This document shows, piece by piece, positions 47,463 through 56,847 of a stretch of 64,000 nt of DNA. Source of the stretch: Oreohelix idahoensis (lineage: Eukaryota > Mollusca > Gastropoda > Stylommatophora > Oreohelicidae); NCBI GenBank assembly GCA_024509875.1, contig JAMPIV010012158.1, positions 62,001-126,000 of the forward strand, given 5' to 3'. The notes under the pieces were generated by a model. The model did not search any database. It had not been told where the DNA came from and saw nothing but the letters and a program-made list of their open reading frames with translations. The translations under genes and the position numbers were made by a program. Position 1 is the first letter of the stretch. Each line of letters begins with the position of its first letter.

Positions 47463-49244
47463 TGTATGATGTGGCCGCCTGCGCTAACAGGTGGTTACCT
47501 CACATGGCCGTTGCATGCCCAGGTTCTTTGCTTCAGTAGCTAGCGATGACATGATGAATGATTACAAGTCACACACACATCGAGCGATAACACAACGCCA
47601 AACAGAGCTTCCATATAACTAGTCAACGCCACAGTCAACTGAAAATAGTTTATTTACACTGATGTGGAACACTGCTGTTACTTGGACCTCTACAATCTTG
47701 GTCCGTCACTCTTCCTTCTTCAACTCTCGTTCAGCATTGAAACTACACATTATAGCATCTAACCATCAATGGTTGTTCAGGTGCATTCAGTATCTACTTC
47801 TGTTCTTTCTTCCTAACAAATCCTTGTCTATTGTTATATGTCCTTCTATGTTCAGGTTATCTATGTAATACCGGACGTCTCCGGGGTTGTTCTTTTCCCT
47901 TCTATAGATGAAGAATAGGACTATTGTATAGATGTAACAAATTTCACCCTACGTACCTTTTTTCCTTCTGAATAGAATCTAATTCCTCCTTCCTAGTCAA
48001 GAATTATCATTGTCAAATATGTTGGTGTTAAGTCATGTCTTCGCGTGGGAGTTAAGTGTTTGGGATTTTCACTTGCGGGTCTAGTTTTTTATAGACACGC
48101 TTGTGAGCACATCTAAAGTTATGAGATGGTTAATTATTTGCGTGCCTTTGTGTACTATATTTGAACATAATAGCTCAACTGGATATGTTTTATTTTTAAA
48201 GAAAGAGTTTAAATAGACACGATGAGTGAATCGGGAAGTTGGGGAGACACATAGGTGAGCTGAGACAAATAGGTGAGCTGATCTCACATGTCAATCTTTT
48301 AGTTCGCGCTTGAGTGAAAATGTACTGAGTTAAAGCGAGAGAAACTATAATCTCGGGGTCATTGAGTATCTGGCAGGGCTTCGGCACGGTTGGTTATGGC
48401 GTGCCGCTAGTGTGTCCAGGGTTTTTTTTTTTTTTGGTATGAAGGATAACACATTCTACCTTCATGAAAGACATTCGATATTATTAAAAGTCTTGATAAT
48501 GAAGAAACTAGGAATATAAGAACTCGTCACGGGAGAGCTTCCTCCGTCATTGAGATGACGGCGGGTAGTGAGTCCAATCAAATTCAATATAGATTATTTG
48601 TATCAACGTGCATATATCTGCTATTATAACGTTTTGATGATTTGCTGTTTATGACGTCGAATTCAATATGGATTATTTGTATCAAGGTGCATATATCTGC
48701 TATTATAACTTGTGATGTTTTGCTGTCTATGATGTCGATGTTCCTGTCGTCAATAAACTGTGAATGATGTGGAAACATTTCATGACCCTAACGTTACTGT
48801 TGTGTGGGTTGCATCACGTTTAAACAAATCTAAGGGACCCACGACATTTACTCAAATATTAAACACCTGTCGGCAACTATCAGTAAGCCCGACATTGCTG
48901 ACATCAACCTTGTCAGCTGTGCGAGTCAGCAGCACTAACACAGCACCCCAGTACATCAGTAAGAGAAGGGTTAATCACCACCCAATCTAGTCTCCTTGCC
49001 TGAGACTTTTCATAACACATTCTACTTGACTACTGCTTTCAACATGGCTACCCTTGTACCTCTAGCTTATATGTGCGACTTGCACTGCTTCACTCACGCT
49101 TCTGACTGCCGCTGGAAAGCGTGCCTCACTGGATTTCTGTTCACCTATTTTCTCATGCACATTCTTATTCGCGCATCCCCTTTTTCTACTCTATCTATAC
49201 TTTCCTATCTCTGATTCTCATTATTCTTTCCCTTATCTGCCACA
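47463..49244 (-). repeat. 5' LTR of element C, interrupted by an insertion
   Basis: Homologous to 41277-42124. The copy is split at about 48026 and resumes at about 48970. Its outer edge abuts a (CAT)n tract. Confidence 0.8.
48032..48969. mobile_element. ~938 bp insertion in the 5' LTR, unclassified (solo-LTR-like)
   Basis: Absent from the other LTR, where the sequence reads through (41845-41860). GTTAA flanks it on both sides (48027-48031 and 48970-48974) and may be the duplication. It contains a ~77 bp tandem duplication at about 48584-48737 ('attcaatatagattatttgt' / 'attcaatatggattatttgt') and 'caataaactgtgaa'. No ORF is present. A solo LTR is plausible but the termini are not resolved. 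Confidence 0.55.
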
Positions 49245-49378
49245 TCATCATCACCATCATCATCACCATCATTATCATCACCATCATCATCATCATCATC
49301 ACCATCATCATCATCAGCATCATCATCACCATCATCATCATCATCACCATTATGATCATCATCATCATCATCATCACA
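49245..49378. repeat. (CAT)n tract
   Basis: Interrupted CAT/CAC triplets flanking the outer end of element C. Confidence 0.93.
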
Positions 49379-49559
49379 TTCCTTTGCCCTTCTTACTGAG
49401 ATCTAGTCTTCTTATAGGAAACCTGCACCAAACATTCACAAGCTCTGGCAGGGGTGGTTTCAGTGGTAGTTTGTTTTACATGATGTTGTTGCACAATCTT
49501 ATATTAGATGCCTTATACGACATGCATGAGATAGGCCCAGTAGTCCTATTATAGTTATG

Positions 49560-50445
49560 GTGTCTTCAGAGACCTCCGGTATCTACACGAACAACCCATT
49601 GTGGGTTATAATGAGAATACATTACCAAAAAGGTCCCATAGTAGATACTACCGTAGAAAAGTAAAGCGTTAGAGACTTCACTATACAAAGACCAGCATCT
49701 AGAGGTGGGGTGATCAGTTTCTTTCCTCACTGCCTTTTCCTTCCATAACTCACAGAGCGGAGTGAGGTACCGATTTACAGATGGGTAGACTGGAACGATC
49801 AAAGAAAAGTTGGCCACTCGAAAAGCAGCAGCTGGGAGACTTTTTCAGGCCATAAATCGAGGATTCCTCAGCAAGAGAGAGGTTGGTAAGAAAACGAAGA
49901 TGGCTGTATACCACTCCACCTATGTCCCAGTCTTGACATATGGATGCGAGTCATGGGCAATGACTACAACCCATAAAAGCCAGATCCAAACCTCAGAAAT
50001 GAGGTATCTGAGGAAGGTGGTTGAAGTAACAAGAAGAGACATGGTACGCAACCAGACGATACGTCAAGGCCTAAAATGCCACCCCCTACAGACCCAAGTA
50101 GAACAGTCCCAACTAAGATGGTTTGGCCATGTCTGCAGAATGGGAGAAGATCGGCTACCACGATAAGCATGGGAAACAAAGAGCCAAGGATCCAGACCCC
50201 GAGGACGACCCAGAGTCCGCTAGGAGGACAACATTAGACAATCTTTGAAGGACCGAGGACTAGAATGGAACCAGGCCAGGAGGAAGACAGCCGATAGAAT
50301 AGTCTGGCGCTCTCTCTTCCAAACCTCTACACCTCACGGTAGAAGGGGAACGACTAAGTAAGTAAGTAAGTAGACTGGAACGTGTCGGTACCGTGATTCA
50401 AACGCCGCGAGAGACCAGCGCTGTAACCACTATGTCAATCGTTGC
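49560..50445 (-). mobile_element. tRNA-derived SINE, interrupted by a LINE fragment
   Basis: Reading the minus strand from 50445: 'gacatagtggttacagcgct' (A-box region), 'cgtttgaatcacgg' (B-box-like), then, after removing 49798-50382, 'ccagtctacccatctgtaaa', 'tcggtacc', 'ggaaggaaaaggcag' and 'gatcacccc'. Body words match the SINE at 17497-17702 (GGTACC, GAAGG..AA.GGC, TGA.CAC..CACCCC). The 3' limit is uncertain. Confidence 0.65.
49798..50369 (+). pseudogene. 5'-truncated LINE, RT C-terminus, with 13-bp target-site duplication
   Basis: 'gtagactggaacg' at 49785-49797 and 50370-50382 flanks the insert. The coding remnant at 49810-50166 reads VLTYGCESWAMTT, EMRYLRKVVEVTRRD and QLRWFGHVCRMGEDRLPR, then, past two stops, RPRGRPRVR and EDNIRQSLKDRGLEW. 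This is the familiar C-terminal region of non-LTR reverse transcriptases. It ends in a short (AAGT)n tail at about 50356-50369. It lies inside a SINE. Confidence 0.85.
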
Positions 50446-51200
50446 TATTAGTAGGTATTCCAAATGTGTGTCCTATCCATCCCCAGTGTGTTCTTCTCAT
50501 TTCTTGTTCCATTGACGTTTGTCTAGTTCTTGTCATTAATTACATTAGAAGTCTTGTCATATCACTTTAATCATTCTATTCTACGCAAACATCCATTAAT
50601 GAAAGTTTGTAGCTTTTTGGTTGAAGGCAGTGAGTTGTAAGGAAACAAAGTCAAGAATGCGCACCATTAGATGGTGAAACCTTAGTGCGAAATCCTATGA
50701 CATCATCAACACAATTCGTGCGGAAATCGTCTGCCAATGGCCACCCAAGAAAGTTACAGACTATGTTAGATTATCTTCTTTTCGTGGCAAGATTTCATCT
50801 TTGAATACTGGATAATGGCGGGAGTTGTACAACAGTAGCAAAGATCAGACTTAACGGCCACGTGGACTAGTTTAGTACGTTGATGAATTTCATGTTATCC
50901 TTTGACCTTTTCCAATCTTTCTGTTTAATTTGTTTTCGCTATTTTTCTGTCGTGGTTAAAATGAACAATAGAGGGACGTGTTTTTCGATGTAATCCTAGT
51001 AAATAGCCAATGCCGTTAGAGTTAGGATTAAGGTTAAAGTTTATTGTTTTTTTTTTTAAAGAAAAAAAAATCCCGTTTAACTCTTGATGGGTTATAATTA
51101 GGATATATAGTGTAGTTAGATAATAGTTCTGATTTCCTATATCTTCTTCGTTCGCCCTCAAACGTCTACATTAATGATTCTAATAAAGGCAGCTCACAGG
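50446..51200. other. No gene; one dispersed repeat
   Basis: About 51060-51150 is related to 18195-18290. A long A/T run lies at 51043-51070. Confidence 0.5.
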
Positions 51201-51214
51201 TTTCTGACATCTCC

Positions 51215-51275
51215 AAACAGTTTTTCGTTGAGAGAAGGTGAATGCTCCTTGGGGAACTAAAGGGTACTGTTGTTA
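51215..51275 (+). repeat. LINE 3'-end word
   Basis: 'aatgctccttggggaactaa' followed by 'agggtactg' matches 25335-25365 ('tatgctcctaggggagctaa', 'agggtattg'). It is too short to classify further. Confidence 0.45.
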
Positions 51276-52439
51276 GTTGGGCAGGACATGAGTAGATGTT
51301 CGGCTGTCATGGGACTGTTGCCAAAGGAGCAGAGATCTGTTGAAACAATCCGGTACTTGTGATATAGATAGTATTTCAACCTATTGTGACCAGTACGTAA
51401 GAGGAAAATGATTACCTGGTCTCGCCTAGATAACTAACTGGTGATAGGCATAATCTTTTATGTGACCTGGGTGTTCTCTTTCTCGGAACCGGTAACACAC
51501 TGGTTTTTGTAGCACTTTATATGATGAAGTTGCTAGCCTCATACCAAACCTCAACTAATAAATAGCCTTACAAGACACGCCTGGGTTTAGCGGTAGTGAT
51601 ATTAGTTCGTTGTTTTCTCAGACATCTCAGAGACATACGGCGCTTCTGTGTGTGTGTGAGTGTATGTGTGTGTTTACTTTATCATTGTAAGATTCATGAT
51701 AATTGCTAGTATTTTCATCATCTTCATTAAAACAAAAATCGCCATCCTCGTTGTCTGATATCAGTATACCTACCACCTCACTGCTACTTTTTTCATGTGT
51801 ATCAGTATTATTATCTCGATTATCATTTAATTGTCTCTGCCACGCCGCGTGTGGAGAAGCAGGTTTTGTTACTGAGCGAGCTGTCGTGATTTGGCTAGTG
51901 TCTTGTAAATATTTCATCACGACTTCTTTAACCGTTGTCTAACCACCTTCTTCTCAGGTGTGCCGGAGACCTGGAGTCAGAGCTTTGACTGTTGAAGGTT
52001 TGTGATGCTAGCTAATTCGGCTGTATTTTGACAAGGTGGCTGTACCAGTTCATGTTGTGTATTTTTCCTGGTGCTTATCACCGTCGTCATCATACCGAGT
52101 CTTCACCACGTCATTAACATCCAACGTTTTCTTTTACAAGAGGTCCGCAATGCGGGATATCGCTCCTCCCCTTTCCTCGAATATCTCAATTTTGAGATCA
52201 TATGACAGCCTGATCTCTGAACTCTGTCCTTTTTTTTAAATTGAAGTATCCACCCACTTCATTCCCTGACGTTTCCAAGCCACTGCTTTGCATCTTCTCA
52301 AATAAAAATGTATCTGCTCTTTCTTATCAGAACATATGTTCCGAAAAGTACTTTTTCTGTATTTTTTTTATTTCCTTTTTAACATCTCACCTTTATTGTT
52401 GGTTTGTTTTGTTTTTGTGTGTGGGACAGAGTGACTATA
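51276..52439. other. No gene recognised
   Basis: A minus-strand ORF at 51627-51920 (97 codons, acidic, IGILISDNEDGDF-type composition) has no recognisable domain and no convincing splice context. I do not call it. Confidence 0.4.
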
Positions 52440-52494
52440 TTAGTATTGAAATTCTAGACAACGATTTCATCTCTCCGCAGACTGCACAGGAAAG

Positions 52495-52664
52495 ATGGCC
52501 TCGGCCCCACGTAAGAGTCTGAGAGATCGAATCCGGGCCATATTTGGTAGAAGGAGAAGGCCTCGTTTAATGCCACTCTTCCTTGACGACCTTCCGCAGG
52601 AACATATGAAATGGGTCAGAGAAATCAGATTAGCTTGTCACATCTTTAAATCAGATAAGCCGAT
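52495..52664 (+). CDS. Candidate coding exon of an unknown basic protein, cut by an LTR element
   Basis: An ATG in good context ('ggaaagATGg') opens MASAPRKSLRDRIRAIFGRR, then PLFLDDLPQEHMKWVREIRL and ACHIFKSDKP. The frame runs without break to 52664, exactly where the LTR of element 3 begins. Codons past 52664 in this frame (ending 52689) are LTR sequence. A pyrimidine tract with 'ctctccgcag' lies about 15 bp upstream and could be a splice acceptor. The protein family is not recognised. It could also be a fragment of another transposable element. Confidence 0.35.
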
Positions 52665-53810
52665 TGTAACTGTCTTTTTTTCTTGTTGAGGTGATCACTG
52701 GCCCAAGACAGTTTACATGTTGTTAGATGTGTAGTGCGAGCGTATGATGAGTTGAGTGTGGGTGCGAATGAAGACGCGAATGTGTTTAGGCTCGTATAGA
52801 TGTAGATCCTGCAACCCATACTCGCACATGCAGTAATCAAGGATGCTTTGACACTGCAGGCATGTTTCAAGACATTTATTGACGGGAACACACATAATAT
52901 CAACAGGAACAGTCAGTGTAACAAGGTCATGCTGACCTGACATCGATAGGTATACATTTGGCATTCAAAAAGGTAAACATCAGAATAGACGTGCATGGTC
53001 AATAGCAAAGTTCTTCAATAATGACAGTTCGTAGCGTCGCCCTTGGCGTCTCTGACTAAACGCGTCAGATGCCTTAGTTACCTTGACATACAGGTGCAAC
53101 TTGGCACTCCCGCCAATTGCACATATCAGGCTGTAGTATAATAGCCGGAAGCACAGGCCTCGTCCTAACGTCGGCCGTGTACTTCTGTTAAATAGGTTAT
53201 CACCAACCCTGCAGTAATACTTATTGTAGATAGAAGTTCCGCCAATCTGCGGCTCCCACAATATATCTTCGTCACTGGATTTCTGGACAATATAAGACTA
53301 ACAGTCTTGGATGGCTACCTCGAGCACAAATATATAAGTTCTGAAATGGCGGATCCGTGAACTGCTGTTCACCCTAGGTAATCCTTTACATGTTCTGCCA
53401 CCGAAAAGCGTAATAATGCATAAAGGTCGGTATTACCTGGTAAATGAATCCTCAGAACTACACAAGGAATTCTGTCGTCATCCCGACGCACAGAGATTCA
53501 CTGGGGAAAACTGCCATAGCAGTTACTTCGAAGATTCTCCCCGAAAAACAATGGACTCTTGGTCCCTTCAGAAAAAAACAGGACCTCCCGGCTTCCCGGA
53601 AGTATATCTCACTCCCGCTTAAAAAAACCTTCCCATAGGCCCACGCCGAACTGTCAACCTCTGACCCTAAAGGTCAAACACAATGAATGAATAAACAAGG
53701 GAAGACAACCCCTAATCAACCTGACATCGCAGGTAAAGACACAATTATACTTATGATACAAACATAAGCAAATAACTTGACAGATGACTCCGTCGAAAAT
53801 GACAGCAACA
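52665..53810 (-). repeat. 3' LTR of element 3 (1146 bp)
   Basis: Nearly identical to 60590-61736. On the minus strand it begins TGTTGCTGTCATTTTCG and ends GACAGTTACA. The low-coordinate end is fixed by where the two copies' flanks stop matching (cgat|tgtaactg against gaaa|tgtaactg). Confidence 0.85.
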
Positions 53811-53832
53811 TTACTACCACCCCCCTGTAAAA
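53811..53832 (-). promoter_or_regulatory. Polypurine tract of element 3
   Basis: The minus strand reads 'aggggggtggtagtaa' directly before the LTR start. A/T homopolymers follow at 53828-53860. Confidence 0.65.
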
Positions 53833-54245
53833 AAAAAAAAATGCAATTTTTTTTTTTTTAATATGTTCATGAGCAAGATAGCACCAGTATCACTTCTGTG
53901 CTCATGCAAACAATGAACCTAATATCAGGTACAATAGAAGAGGGTACAAATCATCTCCCAACATAGGAGAAAATATTTCCTTTAAGCCAAACAAACTAAG
54001 GGATACCATTCAAGAAACCTAAGTTGCTGGCAATACCAATCATATATCAAACATTACTAAATAATATAATCATAGCAATATACAAATGTCAATGCTATTT
54101 TAGCAACATATCACTGATGGATGGACAAAATGAAATTTGTTAAATTATCTAAACATCATCCAAATACATTTGTATTACAACATATTATGATATTAAGGAC
54201 AGACCTAAGTCTGAAAATATATCAGGAAAAACTAGGACACAAGAT
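53833..54245 (-). other. 3' untranslated region of element 3
   Basis: About 400 bp without coding motif, repeated almost exactly at 61759-62174 in the second copy. Confidence 0.6.
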
Positions 54246-54895
54246 TTAACTGGAATCATGTGGGCATCTAGACAATATGTCCGCCATCACATTATCCGAA
54301 CCACGGATAGCTCGCACCGTGAAATGGAAAGGCTGAAGAGCAATAGCATAACGAGTAGATCTCGAGCTCTTCAAATCCTTACTTTGCATAGCCGTAAGAG
54401 CTTTTTGGTCGGTTTCCATAAAGAAATGCGCGCCCAGAAGGAACCTTTGTAGCTTAAGAATGGACCAAACCATAGCAACAATTCACGGTCCAAAACCGAG
54501 TAATTCCTTTCTGCCGCATTCAGCTTCCTAGAAATATACATTACAGGATGCAGAGTTCCTGAATATTCCTGCATTAGTGCCGCTCCAATGCCAGTGGAAG
54601 AGGCATCACTACGAAGGACAAAAGTCTTATCAATCGTCGGTAGTCTTAAGATAGGATGAGATGAGAACAAATTCTTAACCTGATCCAATGAAGATTGGCA
54701 TTCTTGGGACCAACGCACCATATTAGGAGAACCTTTTTTCAATAACGTTGAAAGTGGTGCCATAATGGAGGACAGATTCTCAATGAATCTTCCATAGAAT
54801 TGTATCAATCCCAAGAGACTACGCACTTGCTTTTTTGTCTTCGGAACCGAGATATTTAATATCTTTGAAATGTTTTGGTCCTCTGTCTTCAACAC
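54246..54895 (-). pseudogene. RT thumb and RNase H of element 3, frameshifted
   Basis: Reads KTKKQVRSLLGLIQFYGRFI, FVLRSDASSTGIGAALMQ (first RNase H Asp), HPVMYISRKLNAAERNYSVL and DRELL. There a one-base deletion near 54475, relative to 62404 of the second copy, shifts the frame. It resumes at 54473 with MVWSILKLQRFLLGAHFFME, TDQKALTAM and VRAIRGSDNVMADILSRC. A two-base insertion near 54894 ('aacacagacc' against 'aacagacc') separates it from RT. Confidence 0.9.
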
Positions 54896-56847
54896 AGACC
54901 ATGACCAACTCGATGACCTAGGAAGGAAATTTCACTAAACCCAACAAAAGCTTTAGAGGGTTTAGCAGTCAAACTATGCTCACGTAGAGTAGATAGCAAT
55001 TCCTTCAGACCCACATAGTGTTCTTCCCAAGTATCGCTGAAAAGACAGATGTCGTCTAAATATGCAATGACATCTGCACGATCTGATAGAATTCGTCGCA
55101 TCATGCGCACGAAAGTCGCTGGGGCGTTCATAAGCCCGAAAGGCATAAAATTCCATTGAAACAGACCCCTAGGTGTCGAAAAAGCAGTGAGAGGTTTGGC
55201 GTGTTCCGTCAATGGGACTTGCCAATAACCTTTCGACAAGTCTAGTTTAGTAAAGAATTTAGCTTTAGAAAGTCTAATAAGTAGATCATCTAATAACGGC
55301 ATAGGTTCAGCATCGAACTTCGTAACTTGATTTAATTTGCGATAATCAACGCAAAGACGTATGTTATTGTCTTTCTTTCGAACAATAACTATCGACGAAG
55401 AATAAGCTGAAGTGGATGGTTCAATTATTTGTAGTTGAATCATTTCATCCAATTCTTTCTCGACTTGTGCTTGAAAATGAATAGGTATTGGGTATGGTCT
55501 TACTCTGATCGGATTACGATCAGTAAGTATGATGTCATGTTCTATGACATCTGTGTGTCCAGGAATGTCGGTAAGGACATCCTGATATGATTGTAACGTA
55601 GAGGATACTTGACGTTGTTCCTCAAAAGACAAGTTAGAAGAGACTGTAACGTCTCTCCACGATTCCGTTGAAATAAGTGGAATCGTAGGAAGAGGTAAGT
55701 TCACGTCAGAAAAAATAGTTTCCTCATCCTGTATAACGGACAGGGATGAGATGTGACCATGTTGAACTGGAGAGTCGTCCGTCGCCTGGAAAATAGGCTG
55801 TAAATAGTCTGGACGTTCAATAAACTCTGTTAACATATTTATATGGAAGGTTTTATGCCTTCCATCCACATCGACAATATAGTCGACATCAGAAATTTTC
55901 GAGACTATAGTGTATGGACCCTTCCAAGAAATGAGAAGTCTATTCTCTCTTGAGGGCAGTAAGACATATGCTTTGTCTCCAGGACAAAGTTGACGTAGGC
56001 GTCTTTTCTTATTAGCAAATCGCCTAGCTTTTTCTTTCGCAAATTCGGAAGATGAAGTTGCTAACCTGCACGATTCGATAATCTTTTCTCTAAGAGCTAT
56101 AACATATTCATATGACGATTGTGTATCATCGTCAATATTATCGGAAGTTATCAAATCGTGTAACAAGGACATTGGCCCGCGCGGTTGCGCGCCAAAGACA
56201 AGTTCGAAAGGAGAAAACCCTGTATGCTCGTTGGGAACCTCTCTATAGGCAAAGAGGACTGCAGGTAAAACCCTGTCCCAATCTTCAGGATGATCCTCCG
56301 TTATCTTGCCAAGTAAGTTCTTTAGTGTCCTGTTAAGACGTTCTACCAATCCATTGGACATTGGATGATAAATACTACTGAGAGACCTTTTAATGTCTAG
56401 CGTAGCCATTACCTGAGACATAACGTCCGAAATTAACTGAGTGCCGTGATCCGACAGTATTTCTCCGGGGAATCCCAGACGAGAAAATACGAGCCAAAGA
56501 GCATCAGCGATATCGACAGTTGATATGCTCTTCAGAGGAATAGCCTCTGGCCAACGCGTGCACATGTCCACGCAAGTGAGGATAAATTGGTGTCCTCTGG
56601 CTGACTTAATTTTGAACGGACCAATGATGTCTATAGCCATTTTCTGAAACGGCCGAATCGGAATATCTGCAGCCTGAATAGGAGCAGCATGTCTCGGACC
56701 CCTAGACTTGACCTCTTGACAAATTTTGCAAGATCGGCAATAAATTCGGATGTCTTTATTCACGAATGGCCAAAAGAATGACGCAAGGACTCTAGTTTTT
56801 AGTTCTGGAAAAACCCATGTGTCCCGCACACTGAGAATCGTGTGCAT
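54889..56847 (-). CDS. Integrase-reverse transcriptase polyprotein segment of element 3 (INT before RT)
   Basis: A 652-codon frame. Residues about 20-45 complete the H2C2 finger (YCRSCKIC). The integrase core has D73 in AIDIIGPF, D133 in LSDHGTQLIS and E169 in GLVERLNRTLK, a DDX35E spacing. A GPY/F module follows (LLISWKGPYTIVSK, 305-317, and FHINMLTEFIE). RT begins at about 425 (DVLTDIPGHTDVIEHDIILT), with RLCVDYRKLN, FFTKLDLSKGYWQVPL (D536), MPFGLMNAPATF and the catalytic YLDD (596-599). The frame ends at the two-base insertion near 54894. The N-terminal Met is nominal, because the true reading enters from the gag-PR frame. The product inserts and copies the element's DNA. Confidence 0.92.
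   Translation of the reverse strand: MHTILSVRDTWVFPELKTRVLASFFWPFVNKDIRIYCRSCKICQEVKSRGPRHAAPIQAADIPIRPFQKMAIDIIGPFKIKSARGHQFILTCVDMCTRWPEAIPLKSISTVDIADALWLVFSRLGFPGEILSDHGTQLISDVMSQVMATLDIKRSLSSIYHPMSNGLVERLNRTLKNLLGKITEDHPEDWDRVLPAVLFAYREVPNEHTGFSPFELVFGAQPRGPMSLLHDLITSDNIDDDTQSSYEYVIALREKIIESCRLATSSSEFAKEKARRFANKKRRLRQLCPGDKAYVLLPSRENRLLISWKGPYTIVSKISDVDYIVDVDGRHKTFHINMLTEFIERPDYLQPIFQATDDSPVQHGHISSLSVIQDEETIFSDVNLPLPTIPLISTESWRDVTVSSNLSFEEQRQVSSTLQSYQDVLTDIPGHTDVIEHDIILTDRNPIRVRPYPIPIHFQAQVEKELDEMIQLQIIEPSTSAYSSSIVIVRKKDNNIRLCVDYRKLNQVTKFDAEPMPLLDDLLIRLSKAKFFTKLDLSKGYWQVPLTEHAKPLTAFSTPRGLFQWNFMPFGLMNAPATFVRMMRRILSDRADVIAYLDDICLFSDTWEEHYVGLKELLSTLREHSLTAKPSKAFVGFSEISFLGHRVGHGLC

Larger units (their letters stand above)
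41277..49244 (-). mobile_element. LTR retrotransposon (element C) with DEK_C-like ORF and no visible RT
   Basis: Two direct repeats of ~845 bp (41277-42124, and 47463-49244 once a 938-bp insertion is subtracted) bound an interior read on the minus strand. Both LTRs run TGTGGCAGATAAG...CATACA on that strand. A primer site follows the 5' LTR (47447-47459) and a purine tract precedes the 3' LTR (42125-42143). The interior has a short repeat-containing ORF, a gag-like ORF and an ORF with a DEK_C-like domain. I found no protease, RT or integrase motif, so it may be a large non-autonomous element. Confidence 0.75.

Noticed and set aside
51627..51920. Acidic 97-codon minus-strand ORF as a host exon
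   Set aside because: No domain, weak splice context and a CA/TG-repeat end; too little support.
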